Below are positions 1 through 8,188 of a stretch of DNA of 26,918 nt, piece after piece. The position numbers and the translations under genes are program-made. The notes under the pieces were generated by a model. That model worked only from the letters and a program-made list of their open reading frames with translations, was not told where the DNA came from and searched no databases. How positions within the stretch are numbered: position 1 is the first letter of the stretch; the number at the start of each line of letters is the position of its first letter. The stretch is taken from positions 1 through 26,918 of IMG/VR virus record IMGVR_UViG_3300021961_008129. One strand, given 5' to 3'. Source of the DNA: a virus.

Positions 1-1
1 A

Positions 2-952
2 GAGCATTCTAAAACTCATGCAAATGAATTTATCAAAGGAGATCTAACAGATCAGATCTTTGTTGATAAAGTTGTTCAGTTTAGGGGATACGCAAATAAT
101 TTCTATACTTTTGTTCCTAGTGGATTCATTGAAACTTTTGATGAGATCTACCAGTTTGCTGCAGACATGGGTGGTGCTGGATATATCTTTACGGGGGATC
201 ATGATGCAGATGTAATGAATAACTCTGCAGCAATCAACCTTAATGTTCTTCGTTCCTTGAAGGATCTTAATGAATTGAAGGGAGTAAATAAGACAACTAT
301 TTTCTTCTCTTCATCTGCCTGCATGTATCCAGAGCACATTCAGATGGACCCAGAAAACCCAGGACTTAGAGAAGATGATGCATACCCAGCAGGACCTGAC
401 AGTGAGTATGGATGGGAAAAACTGTTTTCGGAACGTCTCTACTTTGCTTATAATCGCAACTATGGTATCCCTGTACGTGTTGCTAGATATCATAATATAT
501 TCGGACCAGAAGGAACCTGGCGCGGCGGTAAAGAGAAATCCCCAGCAGCAATCTGTCGTAAGGTAGCAGAACTTTCTGTTGAAGGTGGGGAAATTGAAAT
601 TTGGGGAGATGGTGAACAAACCCGATCCTTCCTTTATATTGATGAGTGTGTAGAAGCAACCTATCGCCTTGTTCAATCTGACTTTATGGGACCAGTGAAC
701 ATTGGTTCTGAAGAGATGGTAACCATCAATCAACTTGCTGATATTGCTGCTAAAGTGTCTGGTAAGACAATTACTAAAAAGCATATTGATGGTCCACTAG
801 GTGTTCGTGGTCGCAACTCTAACAATGATTTGATCCGTGAAAAACTTGAGTGGGACTATTCCATGTCTCTAGAGGAAGGTATCTCAAGAACTTACGATTG
901 GATCCACTCTCAAATTTACACAGGTAACACCATTATTCATCACAGAGTTTGA
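2..952 (+). CDS. GDP-mannose 3,5-epimerase-like SDR epimerase (5'-truncated by window edge)
   Basis: Extended short-chain dehydrogenase/epimerase strongly resembling plant GDP-mannose 3,5-epimerase, which converts GDP-mannose to GDP-L-galactose or GDP-L-gulose. The reading frame is open back to base 2 and includes the family-typical AADMGG segment (about 155-172), so the ATG at 167 is internal and the NAD-binding Rossmann start lies outside the window. Visible key residues: SSACMYP with the catalytic Cys at about base 320, YGWEK (Tyr 407, Lys 419), the second acid/base Lys in GGKEKSP (about 536), and VRGRNS with its Arg near 812. QTRSFLYIDE and VNIGSEEM are also family blocks. It opens the visible part of the sugar cluster, with a 1-base gap to the next gene. 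The last dozen residues (YTGNTIIHHRV) look like an added tail. The family call is solid; the exact product is inferred. Confidence 0.87.
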   Translation, partial: EHSKTHANEFIKGDLTDQIFVDKVVQFRGYANNFYTFVPSGFIETFDEIYQFAADMGGAGYIFTGDHDADVMNNSAAINLNVLRSLKDLNELKGVNKTTIFFSSSACMYPEHIQMDPENPGLREDDAYPAGPDSEYGWEKLFSERLYFAYNRNYGIPVRVARYHNIFGPEGTWRGGKEKSPAAICRKVAELSVEGGEIEIWGDGEQTRSFLYIDECVEATYRLVQSDFMGPVNIGSEEMVTINQLADIAAKVSGKTITKKHIDGPLGVRGRNSNNDLIREKLEWDYSMSLEEGISRTYDWIHSQIYTGNTIIHHRV

Positions 953-953
953 T

Positions 954-1811
954 ATGAAAATTACTGTACTAGGTTCCAGTGGGCAGATCGGTGCCTACCT
1001 GACGGAATATTTGCGTGGCAAAGGACACCTTGTTCATGAGTTTGATTTAGTCAATACTCCAGATGAGGATATGACCACTATTCCTAATCCTCTTCTTGAG
1101 GAAAGGATTTCGGACTCTGATTTTGTTTTCTTCCTTGCATTTGATGTTGGTGGTTCTAGGTATCTGAAGAAGTATCAGCATACCTTTCAGTTCATCAACA
1201 ACAACTGTCGTTTGATGGCAAATGCTTTCACCTTACTTCAAAAGTATAATGTGAGATTTGTTTTTGCTTCTTCTCAGATGAGTAACATGAGTTACTCTCC
1301 GTATGGCGTTCTCAAGAATGTTGGTGAACTTTATACTAAGTCTTTGAATGGATTGATTGTTAAGTTCTGGAACGTTTATGGTATTGAGAAAGACCATGAA
1401 AAAGCACACGTTATCACTGACTTTATTCGTAAAGGATTTGAAACTGGTGTGATTGATATGCTCACCGATGGTGAAGAGCAACGTGATTTTCTTTATGCTG
1501 AAGATTGCTGCGAAGCACTTGAAACGGTAATGGAAAATTATACAGACTTCACCCCAGAAGATAATTTGCATATCACCAGTTTCCGTTACACAAAAATTAG
1601 AGACATTGCCAGTATGATCTGTGGTCAGTTCAATCTGATTGAAAAGTATGATGTCACTATTAAACCATCAGATGAAAAGGATTCGGTGCAGCTGGATAAG
1701 AGAAACGAAGCAGATACTTTTATTGCAAAGTGGTGGATGCCAAAAACCACTATTGAACAGGGGATTGTCAAAGTCTTTAACGCTATGAGGGAGGAATATG
1801 AGAGTCGTTGA
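954..1811 (+). CDS. NAD(P)-dependent sugar epimerase/dehydratase (extended SDR)
   Basis: A 285-residue extended SDR sugar-nucleotide enzyme. The cofactor motif GSSGQIG is at residues 7-13, a SSQMSN strand at 106-111 occupies the catalytic Ser position, and the YxxxK pair is Y117/K121 (YGVLK). EQRDFLYAED near 180 matches the 'RDF(V/L)' block that closes the substrate pocket. The start at 954 follows the previous stop by one base. The 3' end overlaps the next gene by 14 bases. Sequence is divergent from the other epimerases in the window, so the substrate cannot be named; a role beside the GDP-mannose epimerase-like gene upstream is inference from position only. Confidence 0.85.
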   Translation: MKITVLGSSGQIGAYLTEYLRGKGHLVHEFDLVNTPDEDMTTIPNPLLEERISDSDFVFFLAFDVGGSRYLKKYQHTFQFINNNCRLMANAFTLLQKYNVRFVFASSQMSNMSYSPYGVLKNVGELYTKSLNGLIVKFWNVYGIEKDHEKAHVITDFIRKGFETGVIDMLTDGEEQRDFLYAEDCCEALETVMENYTDFTPEDNLHITSFRYTKIRDIASMICGQFNLIEKYDVTIKPSDEKDSVQLDKRNEADTFIAKWWMPKTTIEQGIVKVFNAMREEYESR

Positions 1812-2637
1812 TGTATTTCCTTTCTTTAATGAACTTGACATTTTAGAAATTAGATTAAATGTTCTAGATCCTTTCGTTGATTGTTTTATTTTAAGTGAAG
1901 CAACAAAGACATTCTCTGGTCTTGAGAAACCACTTTATTATCAAGAGAACAAGGATAGATTTGAAAAGTTTAATCATAAAATAATTCATAACATTGTTGA
2001 GGATACTACATCCCCAGATCTTCACCCATATCAAAGAGACGTTTTCCAAAAGGATAATATTAAAAAAGTTATTTTAGAAAATGTATCGGACGATGATGTT
2101 ATTATCTGGAGTGATGTAGATGAAGTACCAAACCCAGAAGCAATTTCTGATTTAGAATCATACTTTGAGCAAGATGCTATTTTCCATTTTGCTCAAGAAA
2201 ACTGTATGGGATACTTGAATCTTGTTGAAGTTGGTGGTATAATTCGTGCTATGACTACTGACTGGGACTATGGTGATAGACCCAGATGGTTGGGCACAAA
2301 GGTATTTGGAAAGTCAATTCTTGAAAAGTACACTTTGTCTGAACTTCGTAGTAAACAGGAAACTGAAAAAAATTATAGAATTTTTCCTGGAGGGTGGCAT
2401 TGGAGTTATGTTGGGAGTGAAGGACTTTCTGTTGAAGAGAGAGTCTTGAAAAAGATTGAGTGTGCTGCTCATTCTGAATTGAATAATGATCAGATCAAAC
2501 AAAATGTTGCTAGAGTAAAAGATAATAAAGATCCTTTAGGTAGGGACTATGCAATATATCAAACTGTACCAGTAGATGATTCGTACCCACAATATATCCT
2601 TGATAACAAAGAGAAGTTTACAAGTTTAATCAAATGA
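1798..2637 (+). CDS. Family GT17-like glycosyltransferase
   Basis: A 279-residue protein resembling glycosyltransferase family 17 (beta-1,4-N-acetylglucosaminyltransferase type). The N-terminus MRVVDVFPFFNELDILEIRL is typical of the family, followed by FILSEATKTFSG and a DVDE metal/nucleotide-sugar motif at residues 106-109 (IIWSDVDEVPNP). GGWHWSYVG at 198-206 is the conserved C-terminal block. No signal peptide or membrane segment, so it probably acts in the cytoplasm on a nucleotide-sugar donor. The ATG at 1798 lies 14 bases inside the upstream gene, preceded by GGGAGG, a good ribosome site. Donor and acceptor sugars are unknown. Confidence 0.85.
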   Translation: MRVVDVFPFFNELDILEIRLNVLDPFVDCFILSEATKTFSGLEKPLYYQENKDRFEKFNHKIIHNIVEDTTSPDLHPYQRDVFQKDNIKKVILENVSDDDVIIWSDVDEVPNPEAISDLESYFEQDAIFHFAQENCMGYLNLVEVGGIIRAMTTDWDYGDRPRWLGTKVFGKSILEKYTLSELRSKQETEKNYRIFPGGWHWSYVGSEGLSVEERVLKKIECAAHSELNNDQIKQNVARVKDNKDPLGRDYAIYQTVPVDDSYPQYILDNKEKFTSLIK

Positions 2638-3605
2638 TTGTTTCTGAAATTTATGATGGTTCTGGTATTGGGAACCAACTTTGGCACATTGTTGTTCCAA
2701 GAATCATTGCTGAAAGAATGGGGTATGATTGGGGTATTCAAAAGAAACCAACTACCCCTTTCAAAGCATGTGCGTTTATGACTAACTTTGATATGGGTAA
2801 ACCCGTCATTGGTGGTCATGGTCCTGAGGGTGGACCTCCGGTTGAACTGCCCGAAGGAATCAGTAACTATTACCTTGAGCGTAGGCAGAGGTATCCTTCC
2901 TACATGGGAGGAGAGGAGATGAATGTGTTTGATGATCACCTCTGGAGTGAACTTCCTGATAACACAAAGGTTGAGGGATACTTTCAAAATATGTCATACA
3001 TTAGTCATCGTAGGGATGATATTATTAAGTGGTTAGAGTATGATAACAAGATCGCTGATTATTCTTCTGATGATATTTGTGTAATTCAGTTCCGTGGTGG
3101 TGACTATCTTACGGGTGCTTCTTGGGTTCCTCCAGAGTATTACCAGAGTGCAGCAAAGCATATGTTGGATAAAAACCCAAATATGAAATTTGTTTGTGTG
3201 ACTGATGATCCCACAAATGCAAGGAAGTTCATTCCTTTTGCTGAGGTTGTTGGTTCTGCAGTTATGGAAGAGAAAGATCCCTACCAAGGTAGTATTGGTT
3301 GGTATGCTTATCCAGGTGGTCCTGTTGGAGTTGATTATTCTATTTTGAATACTGCTAAGAACGCAATTATATCTTCATCAACTTTTGCATTTTGGCCTGT
3401 TTGGACTAATAAGCATTGTGATGTTATTGCTCCAAAGTATTGGTTTGATTTTAAAACTTCTAATGGTTGGTGGAGACCTCATGAATCCATTGTTGATGAC
3501 TGGTACTGGTTGGATCGTGAAGGAGATTTGATGACGGGAACTGAGTGTAAGAAAGAATATGAAATGTACAAGCAATCCAAGGAATTTTACAGGAGTTTGA
3601 AATGA
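2634..3605 (+). CDS. Divergent GT11/fucosyltransferase-like glycosyltransferase
   Basis: A 323-residue protein with the layout of alpha-1,2-fucosyltransferases (GT11): GIGNQLWHIV at residues 11-20 in place of GRLGNQMFQY, a FRGGDYL block at 153-159 in place of HVRRGDY, a VTDDP strand near 190, and a SSSTFAFWPVW block near 250 in place of NSSMSWWGAW. The order and spacing match the family but one of the two Arg in the RRGD donor-binding motif is replaced by Gly, so donor use may differ. It overlaps the previous gene by 4 bases (ATGA). Fold assignment is fairly sure; the sugar transferred is not. Confidence 0.75.
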   Translation: MIVSEIYDGSGIGNQLWHIVVPRIIAERMGYDWGIQKKPTTPFKACAFMTNFDMGKPVIGGHGPEGGPPVELPEGISNYYLERRQRYPSYMGGEEMNVFDDHLWSELPDNTKVEGYFQNMSYISHRRDDIIKWLEYDNKIADYSSDDICVIQFRGGDYLTGASWVPPEYYQSAAKHMLDKNPNMKFVCVTDDPTNARKFIPFAEVVGSAVMEEKDPYQGSIGWYAYPGGPVGVDYSILNTAKNAIISSSTFAFWPVWTNKHCDVIAPKYWFDFKTSNGWWRPHESIVDDWYWLDREGDLMTGTECKKEYEMYKQSKEFYRSLK

Positions 3606-4678
3606 TTAAAATTTATACTTGTTCTCACAATAGACCAGACTTTATTGCTCTTCAATACCAAACAATGAAGAGGCACATAAAGGATGACTTTGAATTCATT
3701 GTCTGCAACAATGAACGTCCTGGTGGTGATGGTGGATATGATCCAAACAAAATTTCAGAGATTGATAAGATCTGTGAGGAGATTGGTATTAAATCTATTA
3801 GAGTTGAACTTGATCCAGAACTTCAGGTCTTGGGTGGTGCCAAGATGTTTGAAGGAGATAGTTATGTAAACGGCAACACTGCTTGTGCATATTCTCTAAC
3901 CTGGACTTGGAAAACTCAGATCATTAATAATGACTGTCTTTCTGTTTTCATTGACTCCGATATGTTCTTTATTAGGGACATCTCATTTGAAAAAGAAATG
4001 GAAGGATATAACTTTGGTTATGTTCCATCTTACCGATACAATAGTTTCTATCAAGACGAAAACAATAGGGGAGAAGTTGCCTTTACATATCCTTGGAGCG
4101 GTCTAATTCTGTTCAAACCATATGAAATGCCAAATCCAAATGAACTGAGTTTCGGATGTGGATTTGTTGGTGATATTGCTACTGACGTTGGTGGCGAAGC
4201 ATATGAGTATGTGCAAAAGTATAAAGATCAACTTAAAACCAAATATGTTGATCAGTGGGGAGTTTTAGTTGATATGCAACCACCATTTGAAATCAACCTA
4301 AATGGTTGTGCTCAGATGTTTGCAAACTTTGAAGAAGGTACGGTAGAAATCAAAAACTACCAAGAGTCTAATGAAAGAACCTTTCCTCATCAAAAAGAGA
4401 GAGATAATTATTGGGAGTATCTCTATAAGAACTTCACCGACATTATTAAAATCGGTGCGGAAAACAACTTCCCAAGACCAACCTTTGTTGACTTGCTAAA
4501 GTTTGAGCAAGACGACGATTTGATGAATGGTGCTTTTATTTTTCATTATAAGAATGCAAGCAACACACTTCCTTGGATGCAGGGGGATGTTGGACTTCAG
4601 TACAATCACTACAAAACTATTGCGCTGAACAACCTGCTCAATCAATTTCAATTTCAAAAAAGAATTTTAGGAGAATAA
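3602..4678 (+). CDS. Putative GT-A type glycosyltransferase
   Basis: A 358-residue soluble protein. The N-terminus MIKIYTCSHNRPDFIALQY and the phrase FIVCNNE resemble the first strands of GT-A glycosyltransferases, and a DSD motif at 118-120 (VFIDSDMFFI) is placed where the metal-binding DxD would be. Later the segment YPWSGLILFKP and the pair FEINLNGCAQ / IFHYKNASN look like acceptor-side loops, but I cannot assign a CAZy family. It starts with a 4-base ATGA overlap and is followed after 2 bases by the FkbM methyltransferase. Function is inferred from the DSD motif plus context. Confidence 0.7.
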   Translation: MIKIYTCSHNRPDFIALQYQTMKRHIKDDFEFIVCNNERPGGDGGYDPNKISEIDKICEEIGIKSIRVELDPELQVLGGAKMFEGDSYVNGNTACAYSLTWTWKTQIINNDCLSVFIDSDMFFIRDISFEKEMEGYNFGYVPSYRYNSFYQDENNRGEVAFTYPWSGLILFKPYEMPNPNELSFGCGFVGDIATDVGGEAYEYVQKYKDQLKTKYVDQWGVLVDMQPPFEINLNGCAQMFANFEEGTVEIKNYQESNERTFPHQKERDNYWEYLYKNFTDIIKIGAENNFPRPTFVDLLKFEQDDDLMNGAFIFHYKNASNTLPWMQGDVGLQYNHYKTIALNNLLNQFQFQKRILGE

Positions 4679-4680
4679 AA

Positions 4681-5385
4681 ATGGGAATCAGTCACGATCA
4701 AATTAAAAAATTAATTGGAGAGAAAGAAGAAGTTGTTATCTTTGAAATCGGATGTGCTGATGGAAGAGATACTAGAAAATTTCTTCAGACATTTGGTGAT
4801 AATCTGAAACTGTATACCTTTGATCCAGAACCAGTTAACATTAAGGCACTAACTGTTCTTGGAACAATGAACTGTGTTGATGAATTGAATGATGATATTA
4901 TTCAAGATTCACGAAACATTTTCCATCCATATGCAATGTGTGATGAGGATAAAACCATTACCTTCAAGCGTTCTAGGACTCTAGGATGCCCTGGTGAAGG
5001 GTATGAAGTTGGTAGGTATTCTGGTTCTATTCATGATCCAGTAAACCAGGCATCTATGTACACTGGTATTGTCTTTGATCAAACTGTGGAAGCAGAAGGT
5101 AGAAGTCTTGATTCTTTCTGCAGTGAAAAGTCAATCGGGCATATTGATTTTATTTGGATGGATACTCAGGGTGCCGAAAGAGAAGTTCTTGCTGGAATGA
5201 AAGAAAACTATGCCAATATTGATTACATCTACACTGAGTATTACAATGAAGAGATGTATAAGGATCAAATCTATCTTGATGGTATCATAGAAATGCTTTC
5301 CGAACATTTTGATCTTCTTGCAACTTTCCCATTCGTGGATTGTCAAGGAGGAGATGCTCTGTTTAAAAACAAAAGGATTCCATGA
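4681..5385 (+). CDS. FkbM-family SAM-dependent methyltransferase
   Basis: A 234-residue class I methyltransferase of the FkbM type, which methylates sugar or related hydroxyls. SAM motif I is FEIGCADGRD at residues 21-30, the acidic end of strand 2 is TFDPEP near 47-51, and the family signature HIDFIWMDTQGAE falls at 154-166. The chosen ATG at 4681 has a good ribosome site (AGGAG) and sits 2 bases after the previous stop; an upstream in-frame ATG at 4573 would bury 36 codons in the previous gene and is unlikely. Acts presumably on a sugar of the glycan built by the neighbouring glycosyltransferases. Confidence 0.87.
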   Translation: MGISHDQIKKLIGEKEEVVIFEIGCADGRDTRKFLQTFGDNLKLYTFDPEPVNIKALTVLGTMNCVDELNDDIIQDSRNIFHPYAMCDEDKTITFKRSRTLGCPGEGYEVGRYSGSIHDPVNQASMYTGIVFDQTVEAEGRSLDSFCSEKSIGHIDFIWMDTQGAEREVLAGMKENYANIDYIYTEYYNEEMYKDQIYLDGIIEMLSEHFDLLATFPFVDCQGGDALFKNKRIP

Positions 5386-6200
5386 TTAGTGTATATGGTG
5401 CTTCTGGATTTGTGGGTGGTAGATTCTGCAGTCTCTACCCAGATCTAGTCCTTAAGCAAGATAGGGAAGAGAGAAAACCAAAGACAAAAGAAATTCTTTA
5501 CTTTATTTCGACTGTAGACAATTATAACGTCCATTCAAATATTACTTTAGATGTCGAAACCAACCTCAAGGTTCTTTGTGAAGTTTTGGATTTTTGTAGA
5601 GATTCTGATATCATCTTCAATTTTATTAGCTCTTGGTTTGTTTACGGGGAAACTGAGTTACCAGCAAAAGAAGAATATACCTGCAGACCAACAGGGTTCT
5701 ATTCCATTACAAAGAAAACAGCAGAAGATCTTTTAATTTCTTTTTGCAAAACTTATGGAGTTAAATATAGAATCTTGCGATTGTGTAATGTTCTTGGAAA
5801 GAGTGATAATAAAGCATCTCTTAAAAAGAATGCTCTAGTTCATATGATTAATCTTCTTAAACAAAATGAAGATGTTTACTTATATGATGATGGCACACCC
5901 ATTCGTGATGTAATGCATTTGGATGATGTCTGCAGAGCAATAAAACTTATATGTGAAGAAGGAAATATAAATGAAATTTATAATGTAGGAAGTGGACAAC
6001 CAACAACCATTGGTGATATAATATCTAAAGCAAAGGAGTACCTAGATTCTAGATCTATTGTAAAGACAAAGGAAGCACCTGAATTTCATAAGATAGTTCA
6101 GGCAAAGGACTTTTGGCTTGATACAACTAAGTTACAGAAACTAGGATTTACTCAAACAATCTCAACGGAAGAAATCATTAAACAGTTATGTACGATCTAA
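5382..6200 (+). CDS. NAD(P)-dependent sugar epimerase/reductase (extended SDR)
   Basis: A 272-residue extended SDR. Cofactor motif GASGFVG at residues 6-12, active-site strand SSWFVYG at 83-89, catalytic Y107/K111 (YSITK), RDVMHLDDVCRA near 180, and IYNVGSGQPTTIGDI near 200. It begins with an ATGA overlap and ends 13 bases inside the following dehydratase gene. A short N-terminal half (few residues between the glycine motif and the catalytic Ser) suggests a compact member such as a 4-ketoreductase. Being directly before the 3-dehydratase, it could reduce that enzyme's ketosugar product, but this is inference from gene order. Confidence 0.83.
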   Translation: MISVYGASGFVGGRFCSLYPDLVLKQDREERKPKTKEILYFISTVDNYNVHSNITLDVETNLKVLCEVLDFCRDSDIIFNFISSWFVYGETELPAKEEYTCRPTGFYSITKKTAEDLLISFCKTYGVKYRILRLCNVLGKSDNKASLKKNALVHMINLLKQNEDVYLYDDGTPIRDVMHLDDVCRAIKLICEEGNINEIYNVGSGQPTTIGDIISKAKEYLDSRSIVKTKEAPEFHKIVQAKDFWLDTTKLQKLGFTQTISTEEIIKQLCTI

Positions 6201-7489
6201 TTGATAGTTTCATTCAATCTGCTAGGGATACGGACCAAGATGTATTCCCATACCTTGCAAACAAGAAAGAGTTTGTTGGTGGTACAGATAATGTTTACTA
6301 CTCTGGTCCTTATTGGGATGATCTAGAAGTTAGAGAAATCATCCACTCTACTATGAAAGGTAAGTGGCTTTCTTCTGGTGAGCAGGTTAATAAGTTTGAA
6401 CGTGAGTTTTCAAAGAAGTTTAACTTTAAGCATTCGGTGATGGTGAACTCTGGTTCATCTGCCAATCTAGTAATGTTTGCAGCACTCAAAAAATATTTTG
6501 GGTGGGAAGATGGGGACGAAATTATTGTGTGTTCTTGTGGTTTTGTTACTACTATTGCACCAATCGTTCAGTGTGGATTGAAACCAGTTTTTGTTGATAT
6601 TGACTGGGAAGATCTGAACTGGGATCTGGAACAGGTTGAAAGTAAAATTACAAATAGAACTGTTGGTGCAATTTCATCACCTGTTCTTGGTAATCCTTAT
6701 GATGTGAGTAAGTTTGTTGATCTTTGCCGTCGCAATAATATTGCAGTAATCGCAGACAACTGTGACAGTCTTGGTAGCACCTGGAAAGGCAACTATTTGA
6801 CCGACTATGCTGTTGCTGCTTCTTGTTCTTTTTATCCAGCTCACCATATCTGTACTATGGAAGGTGGTATGGTTTCTTCTAGCGAAAAGGGAATCATTGA
6901 TCTTGCACGTAGTTTTGCTTGGTGGGGTCGTGGATGTTATTGTGTTGGACAACAAAATCTTCTTTCCAATGGCGTCTGCGGTAAGAGATTTGATACCTGG
7001 TTAGAAAACTATGACGATGTAGTTGATCATAAGTATGTCTTCTCAACGATGGGGTACAACCTCAAACCTCTTGATCTTCAGGGTGCTGTTGGTCTTGTTC
7101 AACTAGAAAAGTTTGAAGAGATCCACCGAATTCGTAGAAGCAATAAAGAAAAAATCCAAAAGATTATTGAAAAGATCCCTGGCACCCGAGTTGTCAATGA
7201 GCGAGAAGGTGCTGAGACTAGTTGGTTTGGAGTTCCTATTGTATGCGATAACAAGGAACTGAAGAGATCCCTTGTTGCTCATTTGGAAAGTAACAAGATT
7301 CAAACAAGAAATTACTTTGCAGGTAATGTTCTTCTTCATCCTGGATATAGTCACCTTGATGATGCAACTAAATATCCAAAAGCAAACCAAGTACTGAACA
7401 AAGTGTTCTTCCTTGGATGCTCCCCAACAATTAATCAGAAAATGATTGATTATATTGAAACAGTAGTTGACTCTTTTATCAATGCTTGA
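6188..7489 (+). CDS. rfbH: RfbH/E1-type PLP-dependent sugar 3-dehydratase with Fe-S cysteines
   Basis: A 433-residue DegT/DnrJ/EryC1/StrS-fold protein of the E1 branch (CDP-6-deoxy-4-hexulose 3-dehydrase), the first step towards 3,6-dideoxyhexoses. The aminotransferase Lys is replaced by His in SFYPAHHI (first His about residue 219), the hallmark of dehydrases that use PMP without transamination. Cysteines C192 (ADNCDSLGS), C250 and C252 (GCYC) show the C-X57-C-X1-C spacing that holds the [2Fe-2S] cluster in E1; the fourth candidate, C264 (VCGKRF), is 11 residues on rather than the 7 I recall for E1. NSGSSAN (87-93) binds the cofactor phosphate. Length matches the family. No cognate E3 reductase, CDP-glucose synthase or 4,6-dehydratase is visible here; they may lie outside the window or come from the host. 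Confidence 0.85.
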   Translation: MYDLIDSFIQSARDTDQDVFPYLANKKEFVGGTDNVYYSGPYWDDLEVREIIHSTMKGKWLSSGEQVNKFEREFSKKFNFKHSVMVNSGSSANLVMFAALKKYFGWEDGDEIIVCSCGFVTTIAPIVQCGLKPVFVDIDWEDLNWDLEQVESKITNRTVGAISSPVLGNPYDVSKFVDLCRRNNIAVIADNCDSLGSTWKGNYLTDYAVAASCSFYPAHHICTMEGGMVSSSEKGIIDLARSFAWWGRGCYCVGQQNLLSNGVCGKRFDTWLENYDDVVDHKYVFSTMGYNLKPLDLQGAVGLVQLEKFEEIHRIRRSNKEKIQKIIEKIPGTRVVNEREGAETSWFGVPIVCDNKELKRSLVAHLESNKIQTRNYFAGNVLLHPGYSHLDDATKYPKANQVLNKVFFLGCSPTINQKMIDYIETVVDSFINA

Positions 7490-8186
7490 TTTATCTAGAA
7501 TAACCCTAGTTGCTGTTGATAACACTTCTAGGGTTGGTGGAACCATTAAAGCGATCTACACCTGCCTTGATCAGGCAAAGTTTGGATCAGTTAAACTTAT
7601 TACATCAAAAGAAATTAAGGATCAATACCAAGATTCTTTGCTACAAGATGGGATTGTAGTAGAAGAAATGGTTTATCCAATAACCAACATTGATGAGTAC
7701 AGTAAGTATTGTCTCTACGAACTTTATAAGCACGTAGACGATGATTATTGTTTGATGGTTCATGACCATGCATTTATTGTAAATCCAGATGCTTGGTCAG
7801 ATGAATTTTATGAATATGACTACATTGGTGCTCCTTGGCCATATCAAGAAAATTCTTATGTCTCGCCTTTTGGTGAACATATCAGAGTTGGAAATGGTGG
7901 ATTCTCTCTTCGTAGCAAGAAACTTTTAGAAGTTCCTTTGAAGAGAGAAATACCTTTTGATTGTACAAAAGGAGATTTCTATAAACACTTTAATGCAAAT
8001 AACTTTGCCGAAGATGGAAACATTTGTGTTCATAATAGACACATGTTTATTGAAGAAGGATGTAAGTTTCCACCCGTTGAAGTCGCTGCTAGATTTTCAT
8101 ACGAAACCCCAGTACCAGAAAACCAAGGATTAACTCCTTTTGGTTTTCATTTTAATCTTCCCCCAACAATTGTAATAGAGGAGTAA
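7482..8186 (+). CDS. DUF5672-like putative glycosyltransferase
   Basis: A 234-residue protein resembling the DUF5672 group found in glycan clusters. Visible blocks are MVHDHAFIVNPDAW (92-105), with a DxH in the position of a GT-A DxD, YDYIGAPWP (112-120), and VGNGGFSLRS (136-145), the family's most characteristic stretch. The ATG at 7482 overlaps the upstream stop by 8 bases; an in-frame TTG at 7467 is possible but less likely. No signal peptide. A role in adding a sugar to the glycan is inferred from family context; the enzymatic activity of the family is not established to my knowledge. Confidence 0.75.
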   Translation: MLDLSRITLVAVDNTSRVGGTIKAIYTCLDQAKFGSVKLITSKEIKDQYQDSLLQDGIVVEEMVYPITNIDEYSKYCLYELYKHVDDDYCLMVHDHAFIVNPDAWSDEFYEYDYIGAPWPYQENSYVSPFGEHIRVGNGGFSLRSKKLLEVPLKREIPFDCTKGDFYKHFNANNFAEDGNICVHNRHMFIEEGCKFPPVEVAARFSYETPVPENQGLTPFGFHFNLPPTIVIEE

Positions 8187-8188
8187 TC

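Noticed and set aside
311-784. Minus-strand open frame of 157 codons
   Set aside because: Lies wholly within the GDP-mannose epimerase-like gene, has no motif and reads as a typical antisense shadow.
167-952. ATG at 167 as the true start of the first gene
   Set aside because: The frame is open upstream to base 2 and the residues before 167 (GDLTDQ, IYQFAAD) match the family, so the gene is cut by the window edge.
7103-7546. Minus-strand open frame of 147 codons across the dehydratase end
   Set aside because: Antisense to two well-supported genes, no ribosome site pattern or recognisable domain.
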